Origin: Pisolithus tinctorius
Lineage: Eukaryota > Basidiomycota > Agaricomycetes > Boletales > Pisolithaceae
Assembly (NCBI GenBank): GCA_024663395.1
Contig: JANFAH010000061.1
Span: 248,001-312,000, forward strand
Length of the DNA: 64,000 nt
Direction: 5' to 3'
The position numbers and the translations under genes were made by a program. Within the stretch, counting starts at the first letter, position 1. Each line of letters opens with the position of its first letter. Below are positions 36,073 to 46,839 of this stretch, piece by piece. Under the pieces are notes generated by a model that ran no database searches, was not told the DNA's origin, and was given only the letters and a program-made list of their open reading frames with translations.

Positions 36073-36322
36073 TTACGTGGCTATGTACTTGTAGTTACCG
36101 TAAAATCTGCATCCATTTCACCCCTCGTCTGTGTCATTGTTCTCGCCTATCGTGTATCAAAAGGTCAGCTTTCATCTATCACTGCCAGCTAACCGGACGT
36201 GCTTGTGGTGGCTTGGTGTTGACGACCAGCGGACTAGAATTAGGTGTTCTGGTCACAGTCCTCCAACTTGGTGTTGCTGGATTGTCGTCTCTCCCTGGCT
36301 AGAGAACTGATCAACATTCCAG
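36073..36322. promoter_or_regulatory. Presumed promoter of the KDZ transposase
   Basis: 250 bp between gene G and the transposase start, with pyrimidine-rich patches near 36110-36150. No TATA box evident. Confidence 0.3.
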
Positions 36323-39300
36323 ATGTCATTTCGTCGCCCAAGGAAGTTTTTGAATCACCGTTCCTCGATTCCCGTGACCTCCGACTCGCATTCCTCTGGG
36401 AGTCATCCTCCTCCCGTACCAGTCTCCGACTTGCATTCCCCTGGAGGTCAAGCAGTACTTGTTGACCATGACCGGGTTGAGCTGCCGCGCCGCACGCCGG
36501 GCACAGCCAATTTTTACCTTCCCATTGAACGTCTGGTCACTTTGCCTGGGCGTCGCAGTTTCACGCAGCTGCCTCAGGGGACTTCAGCCCCCCGCACTGC
36601 TTCTGCTACGAACTCCCTCCCCCCACGGGAGCTTGCCTCCCATCTGAGGACGAGCTCGCCCCTGCCCATTTGGATTGTCTAACGGAGGGGCTACATGTCA
36701 GTCACGATGACTTTTTTGCCCGCCATCCTCGCCGTCCCGCAATGCTCACAAGAAAATGAGACAGTGGCAGCAGTGGTCGTCTGAAACCATCCCCTCACTT
36801 ATCGAGCCCTATCTTGCATATCGACGGCTCTCTAGAAACTTCCGGCACCGCGTTGACTATGAGCGCCCAGAGTGTAGTTGCGTCTCTCGACGATTGAAGG
36901 TTCTCTGTGTTAGTTTCAATGGTAAGATTTTATTGCATGTTTTCCTCTCTACTTAGACATATGGCTTGTGCCAGGTTTGCAAGTGGTTGATCTCGCCATC
37001 TGTCCATGTGCGCCGGCAGCACTTCAGCTCCTGCAGATGGGGTACTTTCCATCTGCGCCACTGGGGCCAACCCTTGCTGTCAGTTTACAGCTTCTGAGTC
37101 TGGTCAGGCAGGTCTTTATGCGCATGCCCCCAAACATTTCTGCATGGTGTGAGTCCCTTGAAGCACATCTTGCTAGCATGGGCTACAAGGTAGACACAAA
37201 GGTTTGTGTCTGAATTCTGTCCTATTGATTATATTATCTGTATCCACTGTTTTCGTTTATGTTGTGATTATGAGACTACGGTTTTGTGTATGTCTAACCT
37301 ATTGGGACTTTGTTGTTTGTGTCTAATGAATGATTGCACTGTGGTTGTATGAATGTGCACATGTCTGTAGATCTGATCTTTTGTTGTGTTTATCAAGTCA
37401 ATGCATGCCTTTAACTATTTCCATCCATATCTATTAATGATGTTTGCTAATGATACTTACAGGAAGGTATACGTCGAAGGTTTAGTAATGCATACCACTG
37501 GTATTGCATCCTGGAAATCTCAGTTGATGAATATGTTCAACAACACTTGGAAAGTGCTGCAACCCCACCAGCAGACATCCTCCCTGCAGTTCCATCATCC
37601 TCTCACCACCCTCCAGATGTCTCAAGCTCAAGGACATGGCCTTCGGAATACCTACGAAAGCATTGTCCATTATGCTTTGGTAGTCGCAACTGGAAAAATA
37701 ATAATAGGTATGTTTCTTGGTGCATATACATAATCCTATGTTACTAAATAGTCTTGGGTCCTAGCTCCTCTGATCCTGATGCAATTGTTTGCATTGATGC
37801 TTGCTTTACCCAGAAACGTAGAAGAAGTCAACAGGATGACCCAGTAAACCCTACAGGTTCAGTTTTTCTGTCACAAGAAGACATTGATACTATGGAATGT
37901 GAGGTTGAAGGTTTGAGAAGGACAAAGGCATCAATGCAAAAGAGGAGTGGTCAGTCTTCTAAGAAGAATTGTGGAGATGAGGATAGGTTTGAGCAGGGTA
38001 TGAGGATACCACCATCAGTCCTCAAGGGTTGTAATGAATCCTTCACTGCAGCTGATGAGAGACGTCAGAAAGTGAGCTTAGTCATTTAACCTGTCTGCAA
38101 TATTCTGATGGTGGTATAGGCAAGTACCCAATTCTTTTCAGATACTGGAGTTATGGCCCTACTCTGTCATCATGATCGTGTTATTCACCTTGCCAACATG
38201 ACTTCAGCAGGGGAGAAGCAACACTATGCACTTGCCCTCATCAAATCATTATTCAGTCACCTCCCTGATGATTTTCACATTGGGCTGTTATATGACATAG
38301 GCTGTCAGCTTGAACAGAGCTGCAGAAAGTGGGGCTACCTTGGGCCATTTCTACCCCAAATTTCTTTTGCTATATCAGTCTTTCATGCCTTTGGTCATCA
38401 ATGGGCTTGCCAGCTCATCTATCACCCTCGGAAACGAGAAGGGTTTGGGCTTTCTGATGGAGAGGGTTGTGAGCGATTTTGGAGTTCAATTAAGCCACTA
38501 ATACCATCTCTGCAAGTTTCTGGGGTATGCAATTAGTTGTGTCACAAAATGCAGGCTAATATTTTATTCAGTATCATCAACACCTCTTTGTTATTGACTC
38601 CCAGGTGCACTATCTTGACATGAAGAGTCTTACTGGTGTTGGCCAGTGGCTTTTGCGGCGCTGGAACCACTGTCAAGAAAAAAAGACTTCTGCAAAAAAG
38701 GGTCTAAGAAAATCTGGAATCAATATTCAGACACTTCAAGCTGAATGGGAGGCTCAGGTTTCAGTACAAACCAAGCCAGCATCTCGTAAGCCTCCTGTAT
38801 AAGTGATTCCTCTTGCTGTGAGCTGACAGTAATTTAAGGGCACTCTGCAAAAGCCACAGAAAATTTTATAATGCAAATGATGGCAACTCAGAAATCACTG
38901 GAAACTTATGAAGCTAGACTAGATGAACTGGAGAAGGGTCTTCTCCGAGGAGGGGCTGATATGACAAATTTAAATATACAGTTAGCAGAGTGTCACAAAA
39001 AGATTATACATTTCAAGCAAGCTTCACAAAGACAGAGGGCAAGCCTTGGAATAGATGGGCTTGCAGAGCTTTCCAGGCTCCAGAATAGTTCCTTTCTTCA
39101 GGCTGGTGGTTCTTCCTCTTCTAGATTTATAAGTTGATTGAATTCAAAGCATTCAGCTGTGTATGCATGCATTGGCAATCAAGAAGCGTATCCGAGACCG
39201 TCTGTGTCAACGAAAGTTTGAATTAGAGAGACTAGAACGGTCCTTACCGACAGACAGTTAGTGGTAAGTGGTGCTCTCAAGCATTTGCCTCTTGTGGTTG

Positions 39301-40168
39301 ACTGCTTTGAAGAAAAAAAACTTCAAATCCATGTGGAAGGATCTGTCTGGCGACGAGAACCAGAATTGTCAAGCTTTCTACCTCCTACAATAATTTGTGT
39401 TTGCAGTTGGTAGCTCTCATCCACCAGGGGAAAGCCCCTCAAGGGGCCATAGCACCTATACTGATCCAAAGGGATGGCTTGTTCAAACTAGATGTGGATG
39501 ATGATATCTGGCAGGATATTGGTCTTGAGGATGATTCTGTGGGATTGCCACCAGCTTGGTTAGCTGATGAAAGGGTGTGCTTGGGGATCAGGTCACTCCT
39601 TGAGCTGAAGAGGTGTGAGGAGGAGGAAAGGAGGCTCCTGTATGAAAGAAAAAACCTTGATGGAATGGCACTCAGAGGAATGGAGACGGCTGGAGAAATG
39701 CAGAGTGGATGCAGGTAAGAGAGCTGTTGTGTCATTGAATGTATTAAGATAATTGAATGAAAATCAGGTGCAGATCTTGCATATGAACTGGACCACAGGG
39801 CTTCAGCACTAGCAAGTCTGAGTCTCTTGTGGCAGGAAAAAATGAGGGACTTTCCAGGAGGTGCTGGATGAGAGCTGGGAGGCAAGGGTTGAAGAATGGA
39901 GGAATATGGATTGTGCACCACTCACCATGGACATGGACAGAAATGCAGAGGTGGATGGGAGGACTTGGAATCTGAGAATGATGATGGGGATGATGAAATG
40001 CTTGATGATGACTTGCTGTGTGTTGCTGAGGAATTTGCTCTTGCAGATGAATATCACCAACAGTTCAGTGAGATGTCATTGACAGAGTTCTCATGGGCAG
40101 ATGACTGGGAATTAGATGTATTGGATATGGATCCCCCATCATCTCCAAGTAAAAGACCACATAGATAG
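36323..40168 (+). CDS. CxC1-type KDZ transposase
   Basis: Start MSFRRPRKFLNHRSS at 36323, stop at 40168. Introns that fit both GT-AG and family alignment: 36922-36974, 37202-37462, 37708-37764, 38072-38119, 38525-38571 and 38786-38838. The N-terminal Cys cluster region includes KKMRQWQQW, ECSCVSRRLKVLCVSFN and AICPCAP. The predicted catalytic acidic residues are all present: CIDACF (about 37785), LLYDIGCQL (about 38286) and GFGLSDGEGCERFW (about 38448). The HAFGHQWACQLIYHPRK stretch is typical of the family. The C-terminus has LDVDDDIWQDIGL and an acidic tail. Several one-base frame breaks lie before residue KKMRQW and after about 39100; the catalytic core exons are uninterrupted. The transposase would bind and cut element ends. 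It reads outward toward the right satellite 90 bp away. Confidence 0.88.
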
Positions 40169-40254
40169 TGAAGCTAGTCTTGTATGTCTCTGAAAAATTC
40201 ATTAGATGAGTGCCCATGGCATCTGAAATATTTTAATATACCAGGAGTGTGCAG
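40169..40254. terminator. Presumed 3' end region of the KDZ transposase gene
   Basis: Short AT-rich stretch between the transposase stop and the first hairpin unit. Polyadenylation would have to occur here or in the satellite; no perfect AATAAA is present. Confidence 0.3.
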
Positions 40255-41580
40255 AATTGGGGGGATGGCCCCCAGTAACCTCCAAAGCTATGATGAAACA
40301 TGCTACTGGCCTCAAGAAAGGGGGTGGGATGTCCCACAGTAGCCTCTGAAGCTATCATTGACATCCCACTGGCCACTGGAAGGGGGGGGTGGAACATCCC
40401 ACAGTAGCTTCCAAAGCTATCATGGGACATCCCATTGACCTCTGGAAGGGGGGATGGGATGTCCCACAGTAGCTTACAAAGCTATCATGGGGCATCCCAT
40501 TGGCCTATGAAAGGGGGGATGGGATGTCCCACAGTAGCTTCCAAAGCTAACATGGGACATCCCATTGGCCTATGGAAGGGGGGGTGGGATGTCCCACAGT
40601 AGCTTCCAAACCTACCATGGGACATCCCATTGACCTATGGAAGGAGGGGTGGGATGTCCCACAGTAGCCTCTGAAGCTATCATGGGACATCCCACAGTAG
40701 CTTCCAAAGCTACCATGGGACATCCCTTGGCCTATGGAAGGGGGATGGGATGTCCCACCAGTAGCCTCTGAAGCTATCATGGGACATCCCACTGACCTCT
40801 GGAAGGGGGGGGTGGGACATCCCACAGTAGCTTCCAAAGCTACCATGGGACATCCCATTGGCCTATGGAAGGGGGATGGGATGTCTCACAGTAGCCTCTG
40901 AAGCTATCATGGGACATCCCACTGACCTCTGGAAGGGGGGGTGGGACATCCCACAGTAGCTTCCAAAGCTACCATGGGACATCCCATTGGCCTATGGAAG
41001 AGGGATGGGATGTCCCATAGTAGCCTCTGAAGCTATCATGGGACATCCCACTGACCTCTGGAAGGGGGGTGGGATGTCCCACAGTAGCTTCCAAAGCTAC
41101 CATGGGACATCCCAATGGCCTATGGAAGGGGGATGGGATGTCCCACCATAGCCTCTGAAGCTATCATGGGACATCCCACTGACCTATGGAAGGGGGATGG
41201 GATGTCCCACAGTAGCCTCTGAAGCTATCATGGGACATCCCACTAACCTCTGGAAGGGGGGGGTGGGACATCCCACAGTAGCTTCCAAAGCTACCATGGG
41301 ACATCCCATTGGCCTATGGAAGAGGGATGGGATGTCCCATAGTAGCCTCTGAAGCTATCATGGGACATCCCACTGACCTCTGGAAGGGGGGTGGATGTCC
41401 CACAGTAGCTTCCAAAGCTACCATGGGACATCCCAATGGCCTATGGAAGGGGGATGGGATGTCCCACCATAGCCTCTGAAGCTATCATGGGACATCCCAC
41501 TGGCCTATGGAAGGGGGGGGGTGGGATGTCCCACAGTGGCCTCCAAAGCTATCAAGGGGCATCCCACTGTCCTGGGCATG
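40255..41580 (-). repeat. Right hairpin satellite array, about 20 units
   Basis: Same 65-66 bp unit as at 19843-23345 but inverted: spacers read GGCCTATGGAAGGGGGATGGG, the reverse complement of the left-array spacer. Each unit pairs GGGATGTCCCA with TGGGACATCCC around AGCTTC/GAAGCT-type centres. Confidence 0.95.
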
Positions 41581-42020
41581 GGGCCCCATGCCAATCAGAT
41601 CATATAGCATCCTATGCCAGTGGGGCACTCACATGCTCATCCCCCACAAGAGCATCATTTTGATACTATGTATGTATGTACCTTCAACTGTAAGTTGGAA
41701 ACAAAAGTACTGATCTTAGTGAGGAGTGACTGTTGTAACAAACACAAACTTACAGTACTATTGGGGGGATTCTGAATCCATTAGCCTTTAGTAATTGACA
41801 GGTTCACCTTCATCCACATTGTACAATTCTGCAGATGGCATCACACAAACACACTCATTGCCCAGTAGTCTTCATATATCACTTAATATGTATAATAAGT
41901 GTTTTTTGGGAGGGTAATGTTTTCATCCATCCCCCCAGTTTGATAGGTATGCTCATTGTCTGGATGATGATCATAACAGCAATGTGTTTGTGATTGAAAG
42001 CTGACATTCCAATGTGGGTG
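41581..42020. other. Subterminal region, right
   Basis: Inverted, diverged counterpart of about 19040-19600. No gene seen. Confidence 0.5.
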
Positions 42021-42249
42021 TGAGCTGCACTTTTGCAGTTGAGGACCCTGACACCTAAGGCAGCCATGGGACAGCCCAAAATATATTACCAAGGGCTGGG
42101 ATTATGGGACATCCCAGCTCCTGCACACTGCAAATAGCCCTAGACATGGCCAGATGTCCCTGGGATGACCTGGTCTGAGTGCTTTTAGCTTGGATGATTT
42201 GTAGAAAAACTTCAGCCTAAATGCTTATGAAAATTGGGTTACCTGAAGT
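42021..42249 (-). repeat. KDZ right terminal inverted repeat
   Basis: Reverse complement of 18807-19039 with few differences. Ends GGTTACCTGAAGT at 42249, directly followed by the duplicated GAAAACAAC. Confidence 0.9.
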
Positions 42250-42394
42250 GAAAACAACAGTGTGGAAAATTTATAGTACAGTATTAGTAAGGCATGTTGA
42301 CATCAGAATTTAATTCCAAGGGTCAGGGAGAAATTCCTGAGCCTCTGGGTGAAACTCCAAGACACTACCATAATTCCAGATCACATTCTTGACA
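42250..42394 (-). mobile_element. Copia 5' LTR, outer (5') portion
   Basis: Matches 13378-13522 of the 3' LTR, ending CATTCTTGACA (minus: TGTCAAGAATG) at 42394 and followed by the GTATC duplication. Together with 18752-18805 it restores a 190-bp LTR. Confidence 0.9.
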
Positions 42395-43297
42395 GTATCA
42401 TCTACTGACTGATGATCTGCTGGTGTCCTCAGATGATGACTAGTGTTATGCTTGTCACTGCCTTGCTCTCACTGATGGTAATCTTGTGGTGCTCACCTCA
42501 TCTGTGTAATCCCCAATGCTATCATGGTCCTCCTATAATGAATGACATTGTCAATGGTCAGAATAGGTGACTGGTCACTTATTTTCCCAAAATGTAGGCT
42601 ACTCACCAAGTCCATGATGGCCCTGCTCATGCTAGGACCAGCACCTGGGACAAACACATTATCCTTTGCATGCTCCTGTCACAGAAATGTAAGTGGTCTG
42701 TCACCCAGTCCATTGTCACTAAATCACACACCAAGCTTCTTTTGCCTTGCTGGGTTGAGATTCAGGGCCTTGTCCATGGGTCTTCCATGAGCAGAGTAAG
42801 CAACTGGATGCTTATTTCACTGCCATACAACTGCTCACCAAGTCAATGCTTGCCCTTCCTTTGCTGGACCCAGCTTCAACACCTGGTCCATGGGGCTGTG
42901 ATGAGCACATAAGCAACCAGTTGCTTATTTCACTGCAATTATGCTACTTACAAAGTCAAGTTTTTGTTGCATGGGTGAGTTGTCCTGCTGCTCACATTAG
43001 GATTGAATTACTAAATAAGGGGAATGATTTCACACCACTCACCTTAATCCCAGGTCCCATCCACCTAGTTCCAGCCCTCTGGATATGAACTCTGAGACTG
43101 TTAGCATACTTGAATGGTCCTTGGACATCTCCTGTGAGAGCAATGACAAATGAAATTTCCATTCTCCTCTCTTTTCAAATGGATGGTTTGGTTAGTATCA
43201 GCCAGATGGATGGTATTCTCTTGGAAACACTTCTTGGTGTGGGTGCTATAGTCCTTTTGCTGGGGATGGTTTCTTGGCAAGTGGGACAGACAGGCAT
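42395..43297 (-). pseudogene. OrsD-like gene, N-terminal exons (split from 9681-13331)
   Basis: Minus-strand start MPVCPTCQETIPSKR at 43297, followed by a His/Cys spacing (THTKKC) typical of a small zinc finger, then FICHCSHRRCPRTIQVC. The reading frame DHQSVDD just before the copia insertion continues without a break as TSLPQIHTAP at 13331 once the insertion and one GTATC copy are removed, which shows both parts were one gene. Two introns here contain the near-palindromic motif also found in introns of the distal part. Frames are otherwise partly broken. Confidence 0.6.
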
Positions 43298-43495
43298 GAT
43301 GGTGGTGGTTAGAGGGCAAGATGCAAAGAGCAAATTTCCCACAGTGTCTCTTTCTTTATATTGATTCCTTATTTAGCTTCATCCCCATTGGGATTACTCC
43401 ATATGGTTAGCCATGTTCCACATTGAGCAATGGATTTGACAAAGAATTCAAGTCCCCTTTCTCAATTCTCAGTGCCATGTGTGATAAGTGACCAG

Positions 43496-45310
43496 TGTGA
43501 GTCAAAGTGTGGTTCAGTGGTGGAAACCAACCAAACCAACACAAAAGACAAAAAGAGCAAGTGGTGGTGTGCCTATGCAGTACCTAGATGGTAGAACCTT
43601 TGATTTGGGTGGGGTTTTTGCAAGCTACAACACTCAAAGACAAGTGCTGAGGGTTGGGGTGCTCCTGATGAAGAAGAGCAGGAATGTGAGAGGATGTGAT
43701 GGGGTAGACTGCTGTCAGCCTACAGAAGGATGGATGGTGACTTAATTTGATGTCCTAGGCTGCACTGAGCTTAGGAAGGGCTTGGAGCCAAAGTAGATTG
43801 ATGATAGACGATAATAAGCAAAGTAGATGATAGCTAGACCCTTAATAAAGTCTCAACTATCAAGGCTGATGAATGAATTACTGAGTGATGATGAAAAAAT
43901 GTGAGCAAGAGGGGCTCTCTGATGTCTTTCTTCCTATTCAGCTATCTAAGTACAGTGATTTATATACAGTACAGGTGCAATTGCCTATGGAAAACAAGGT
44001 GCAAATGCTTGGTAAGTGATTGGTAACTGATGAGTAAGGAATGTAAGCAATGGGTAATCATCTTAGAAAGCATTGGTAAGCATTGGTAAGGATAAGTAAG
44101 CCAAAAAGTGAAGAATCAGTAAGCAAGGTCAAAAGATTGGTAAGTATTAGCAATAGGTGAGTCAAAGACAGTCAGAATGTCAAAGTATGAGTCAAGTAAT
44201 GTCAGGAACTGGGAAAGCACACTGGAATTGCATTAGGGGGAGGCTGTGCATGTCACATCTCAAAGAGATTGCCTTTGGGCCAAAGTGGGACGACAGAGAG
44301 CCAGCACTGATCTGATGCCAATACAGTACATCCAAAAGTGGACAGGGTGAGTCAGATGTCAACAGGGGTCAAGCTTTGGGGGTCTGTGGGCTGACAGGAG
44401 CATAGGGGATCACAACTTTCCCCCCCAAACCATCCTCTCAGTGAAGCAAATAAAAACTTCATGAATGAGGCTCTGTTGGAAGAGAGGATGAAGGGGGAGT
44501 GTCTTCTGCTGTATCTTGCAACAAGGAGGCAAGATGTGCATCATACTCATCATGAATGTGATCAGGGAGAGTGGAGAACAGTAGATTATACTGTAGCTGT
44601 CACAATTTTGGAAGAATGATGGATGAGACTGGTATGAAGACATTGCAGGGAGCAGGGAGGAAGGATCCATATGCTTCTTGGACTGGAGAGACTGAAACAA
44701 CCACATAAGACCTTTCCAAATGAATGACAGACCTGAGGCAACCAAAGAACATCCTCCTAGAGGTCATACTGACAAAAAGAACACACTGTCCAAGCTGGAT
44801 GGGCTGGGAGGGGGGAGACAAGGATGGGATGTACCAGGATGCTTCAGGATGGAAGCTGGTAGGAACTCCTGGTAGATATATGTAGCCATGGTCCCTAGCA
44901 AAGGGGACAAGTGAAGTGATTGATGTGGAGGTGGCCATATCAGAAGAATTAGTGAAATGAGCATCTTTTGGAGGGAGTGCTATAGAAACATGTGGAGTGT
45001 GCAGATCCTCTCCAATTTTGGAAGGTAGGATCGCATGGCTGAGCACTACAAGCGAGTGTGGGAATGGTTTCAGTATCTGCAGAAATGGCAGAGATATGTC
45101 GAAAACTGGAATGCCATACACAGGCACTTAAGAATTTTAACTGGCACCTAATTCACTTCCTTCTTTTTCTTGGCATTGATGACTTGTTCTTGTGCAAGGG
45201 ATGACTGCCGACATTTCTGGCTGTCCTTCTTCACATGAGGGCTATGGTCTTCATCTCCATTCATCAGCTATATCCATGTCCACCTCACCAAACACCTTTG
45301 GTGTGTGACA
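43496..45310 (-). mobile_element. Family-A LTR, complete reverse copy (about 1815 bp)
   Basis: On the plus strand it starts TGTGAGTCAAAGTGTGG and ends GGTGTGTGACA. Flanks are CCAG (43492-43495) and CCGG (45311-45314), a 4-bp duplication with one CpG-type change. CpG sites seen in the 28954 copy are mostly TpG or CpA here. The LTR-borne ORF (start about 44938) is stopped at 44600 by TGA where the other copy has CGA. It sits inside a palindromic intron-type motif just upstream of the OrsD-like N-terminus. Confidence 0.88.
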
Positions 45311-45364
45311 CCGGTTGCTTATGTTGTGGTAGCTTGCCACCTTGTGCTATTCAACTGGTGCATG

Positions 45365-45560
45365 CATGCAACAGCCCCTAATGCACATGCATGTGACAAC
45401 CCCTATTGACACATGCATGCAACAGCCCCTAATGCACATGCATGCAACAACCCCTATTGATGCATGCATGTGACAGCCCCTAATGTGCATGCATGCAACA
45501 AACCCCTATTGACACATGCATCCCCTATTGATGCATGCATGTGACAGCCCCTAATATGCC
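45365..45560. repeat. Minisatellite of ATGCATGC-rich units
   Basis: Alternating half-units ATGCATGCAACAGCCCCTAA and CATGCATGTGACAACCCCTA, about 26 bp each (about 52 bp per pair). Alternating purine-pyrimidine runs (TGCATGCATG) recur in every unit. Confidence 0.85.
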
Positions 45561-45589
45561 AGACTCTGCACCAACTCCAGGAAGTAGAT

Positions 45590-46372
45590 TATTAGGGAGG
45601 CTGGAGAACAGTAGACTATGCTGCAGCTGTCGCAATGCAGGGAGAATGATGGACAAGATTGGAATAAAGACAGTGCAGGGAGCAGGGAGGAACAATCCAT
45701 ATGCTTCATCAAGAGGGGAGACCAAAAATGACCACATAAGACCTTTCTAACCAAGTGACAAACCTGAGGTGACCAAAGAACGTCCTTCTGGAAGTCATAC
45801 TGACAAGGAGAACACACTGACCAAGCTGCATGGGACAAGATGGGGCTGACAATGATGGGATGAACCAGGAGGCTTCAGGACAGAAGCTGGTGGGAATGCC
45901 TGGCAGATATACATAGCCACTGTCTCTGGCAAGTGAGACAAGCAAGATGATTGATGAAGAGGCAGCCATGATTGATGGACCTAGCAAAATGAGTGTCTGA
46001 TGGATGGAGTGCTGTAGAAAATGCATAGGGTGCGAGGATCCTCTCCAAACCTGGAAGGCAGAATCATGTGGCTGAGCACTTCAAGTGAGTGTGAGAATGG
46101 AGTCAATATCTTTGGAAACAGTGGAGATATGATGAAAACTGAAATGCCATACACAGGTGCTAAAAACTTTTAATGCACACTTAACTTGCTTCCTCTCCTC
46201 TCTTTAGCACTGATGACTTGTTCTTGTGCAAAGGATGACTGCTTACATCTGGCAGTCTTTCTACACATGAGGCCTTTAGTCTTCATCTGCATGTGTGGGC
46301 ATTGCATGCAACTCATCACAAGTTAGGCAGAGTCAGCTGTAACCATGTCCACAACACCTTTGGTGTGTGACA
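45590..46372 (-). mobile_element. Family-A LTR fragment (5' part only)
   Basis: Matches the first about 780 bases of the LTR, ending GGTGTGTGACA at 46372 on the plus strand. The other end is cut near the AGGCTGGAGAACAGTAG tract inside the LTR ORF region. The ORF start (MAASSSIILLVSLAR) is visible but the frame breaks afterwards. CpG-depleted. Confidence 0.8.
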
Positions 46373-46839
46373 GCAGCAGTTCTTCATATCCTGCATGCTC
46401 CAGGAGCTTCCATCTGCAGTGCATTCCTGGGCTTTACCACTCGAGATGCTCATCTCCTGGCCTGTTGCTTTTCCTTCTCAGTGGAGATCCCCTTGATCTT
46501 GTAGAACTTGGGATTTGTCACCAGAACCACCTTCTCACCCTCCACCTGGCTAGCAAGGCCCTCATCTTAGAAAGGCAGAGGCTGAAAGAAGCACAGACTA
46601 AGAAGTCATCAAAGGCAAAGAATGCTTGAAAGCCTCCAGCAAGAAGAGGCAATGCCTTGCATGGGGTGGAGGGTTAGGGGACCACCTCCTAGAGGGAAGC
46701 AGAGGGATGGGGGGGGAAGGCAAGGATATGGGTACAGAGAGTGATGAATGCAATGTTGATATAGATTGTGGTTCCCATTCCTGTGGAACTGAATCCCAGT
46801 GTTCCCTAGTGTAGTCTGATCAGGTAGCATCATGTTTGG
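46373..46839. other. No supported gene
   Basis: A plus-strand frame (46345-46629) is open but shows no family I recognise and overlaps the LTR end. G-rich near 46660-46720. Confidence 0.35.

Larger units (their letters stand above)
18806..42249 (+). mobile_element. Giant KDZ (Kyakuja-Dileera-Zisupton) DNA transposon, 23.4 kb
   Basis: The ends ACTTCAGGTAACC (18807) and GGTTACCTGAAGT (to 42249) begin terminal inverted repeats of about 230 bp that are nearly identical. Fainter inverted homology and inverted hairpin satellites continue inward. A KDZ transposase gene lies near the right end, reading outward. A 9-bp duplication flanks the whole, and both flanks are halves of one copia LTR, so the boundaries are independently fixed. 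Inside are two large non-transposase genes, a family-A solo LTR and degenerate tandem arrays. Without the solo LTR and its duplication it is about 21.6 kb. The CpG pattern is uneven: ends and satellites are depleted, the central 24.65-36.9 kb is not. It is possible that the central part was itself acquired after the original insertion. Confidence 0.85.

Noticed and set aside
36323..40168. Calling the KDZ transposase a pseudogene because of frame breaks at its N- and C-terminal parts
   Set aside because: The breaks are single bases, mostly in homopolymers, like those in SEC27; the catalytic exons are clean. Left as CDS with a caution.
46345..46629. 94-codon plus-strand frame next to the LTR fragment
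   Set aside because: Overlaps the LTR end, shows no recognisable domain and lies in decayed repeat sequence.
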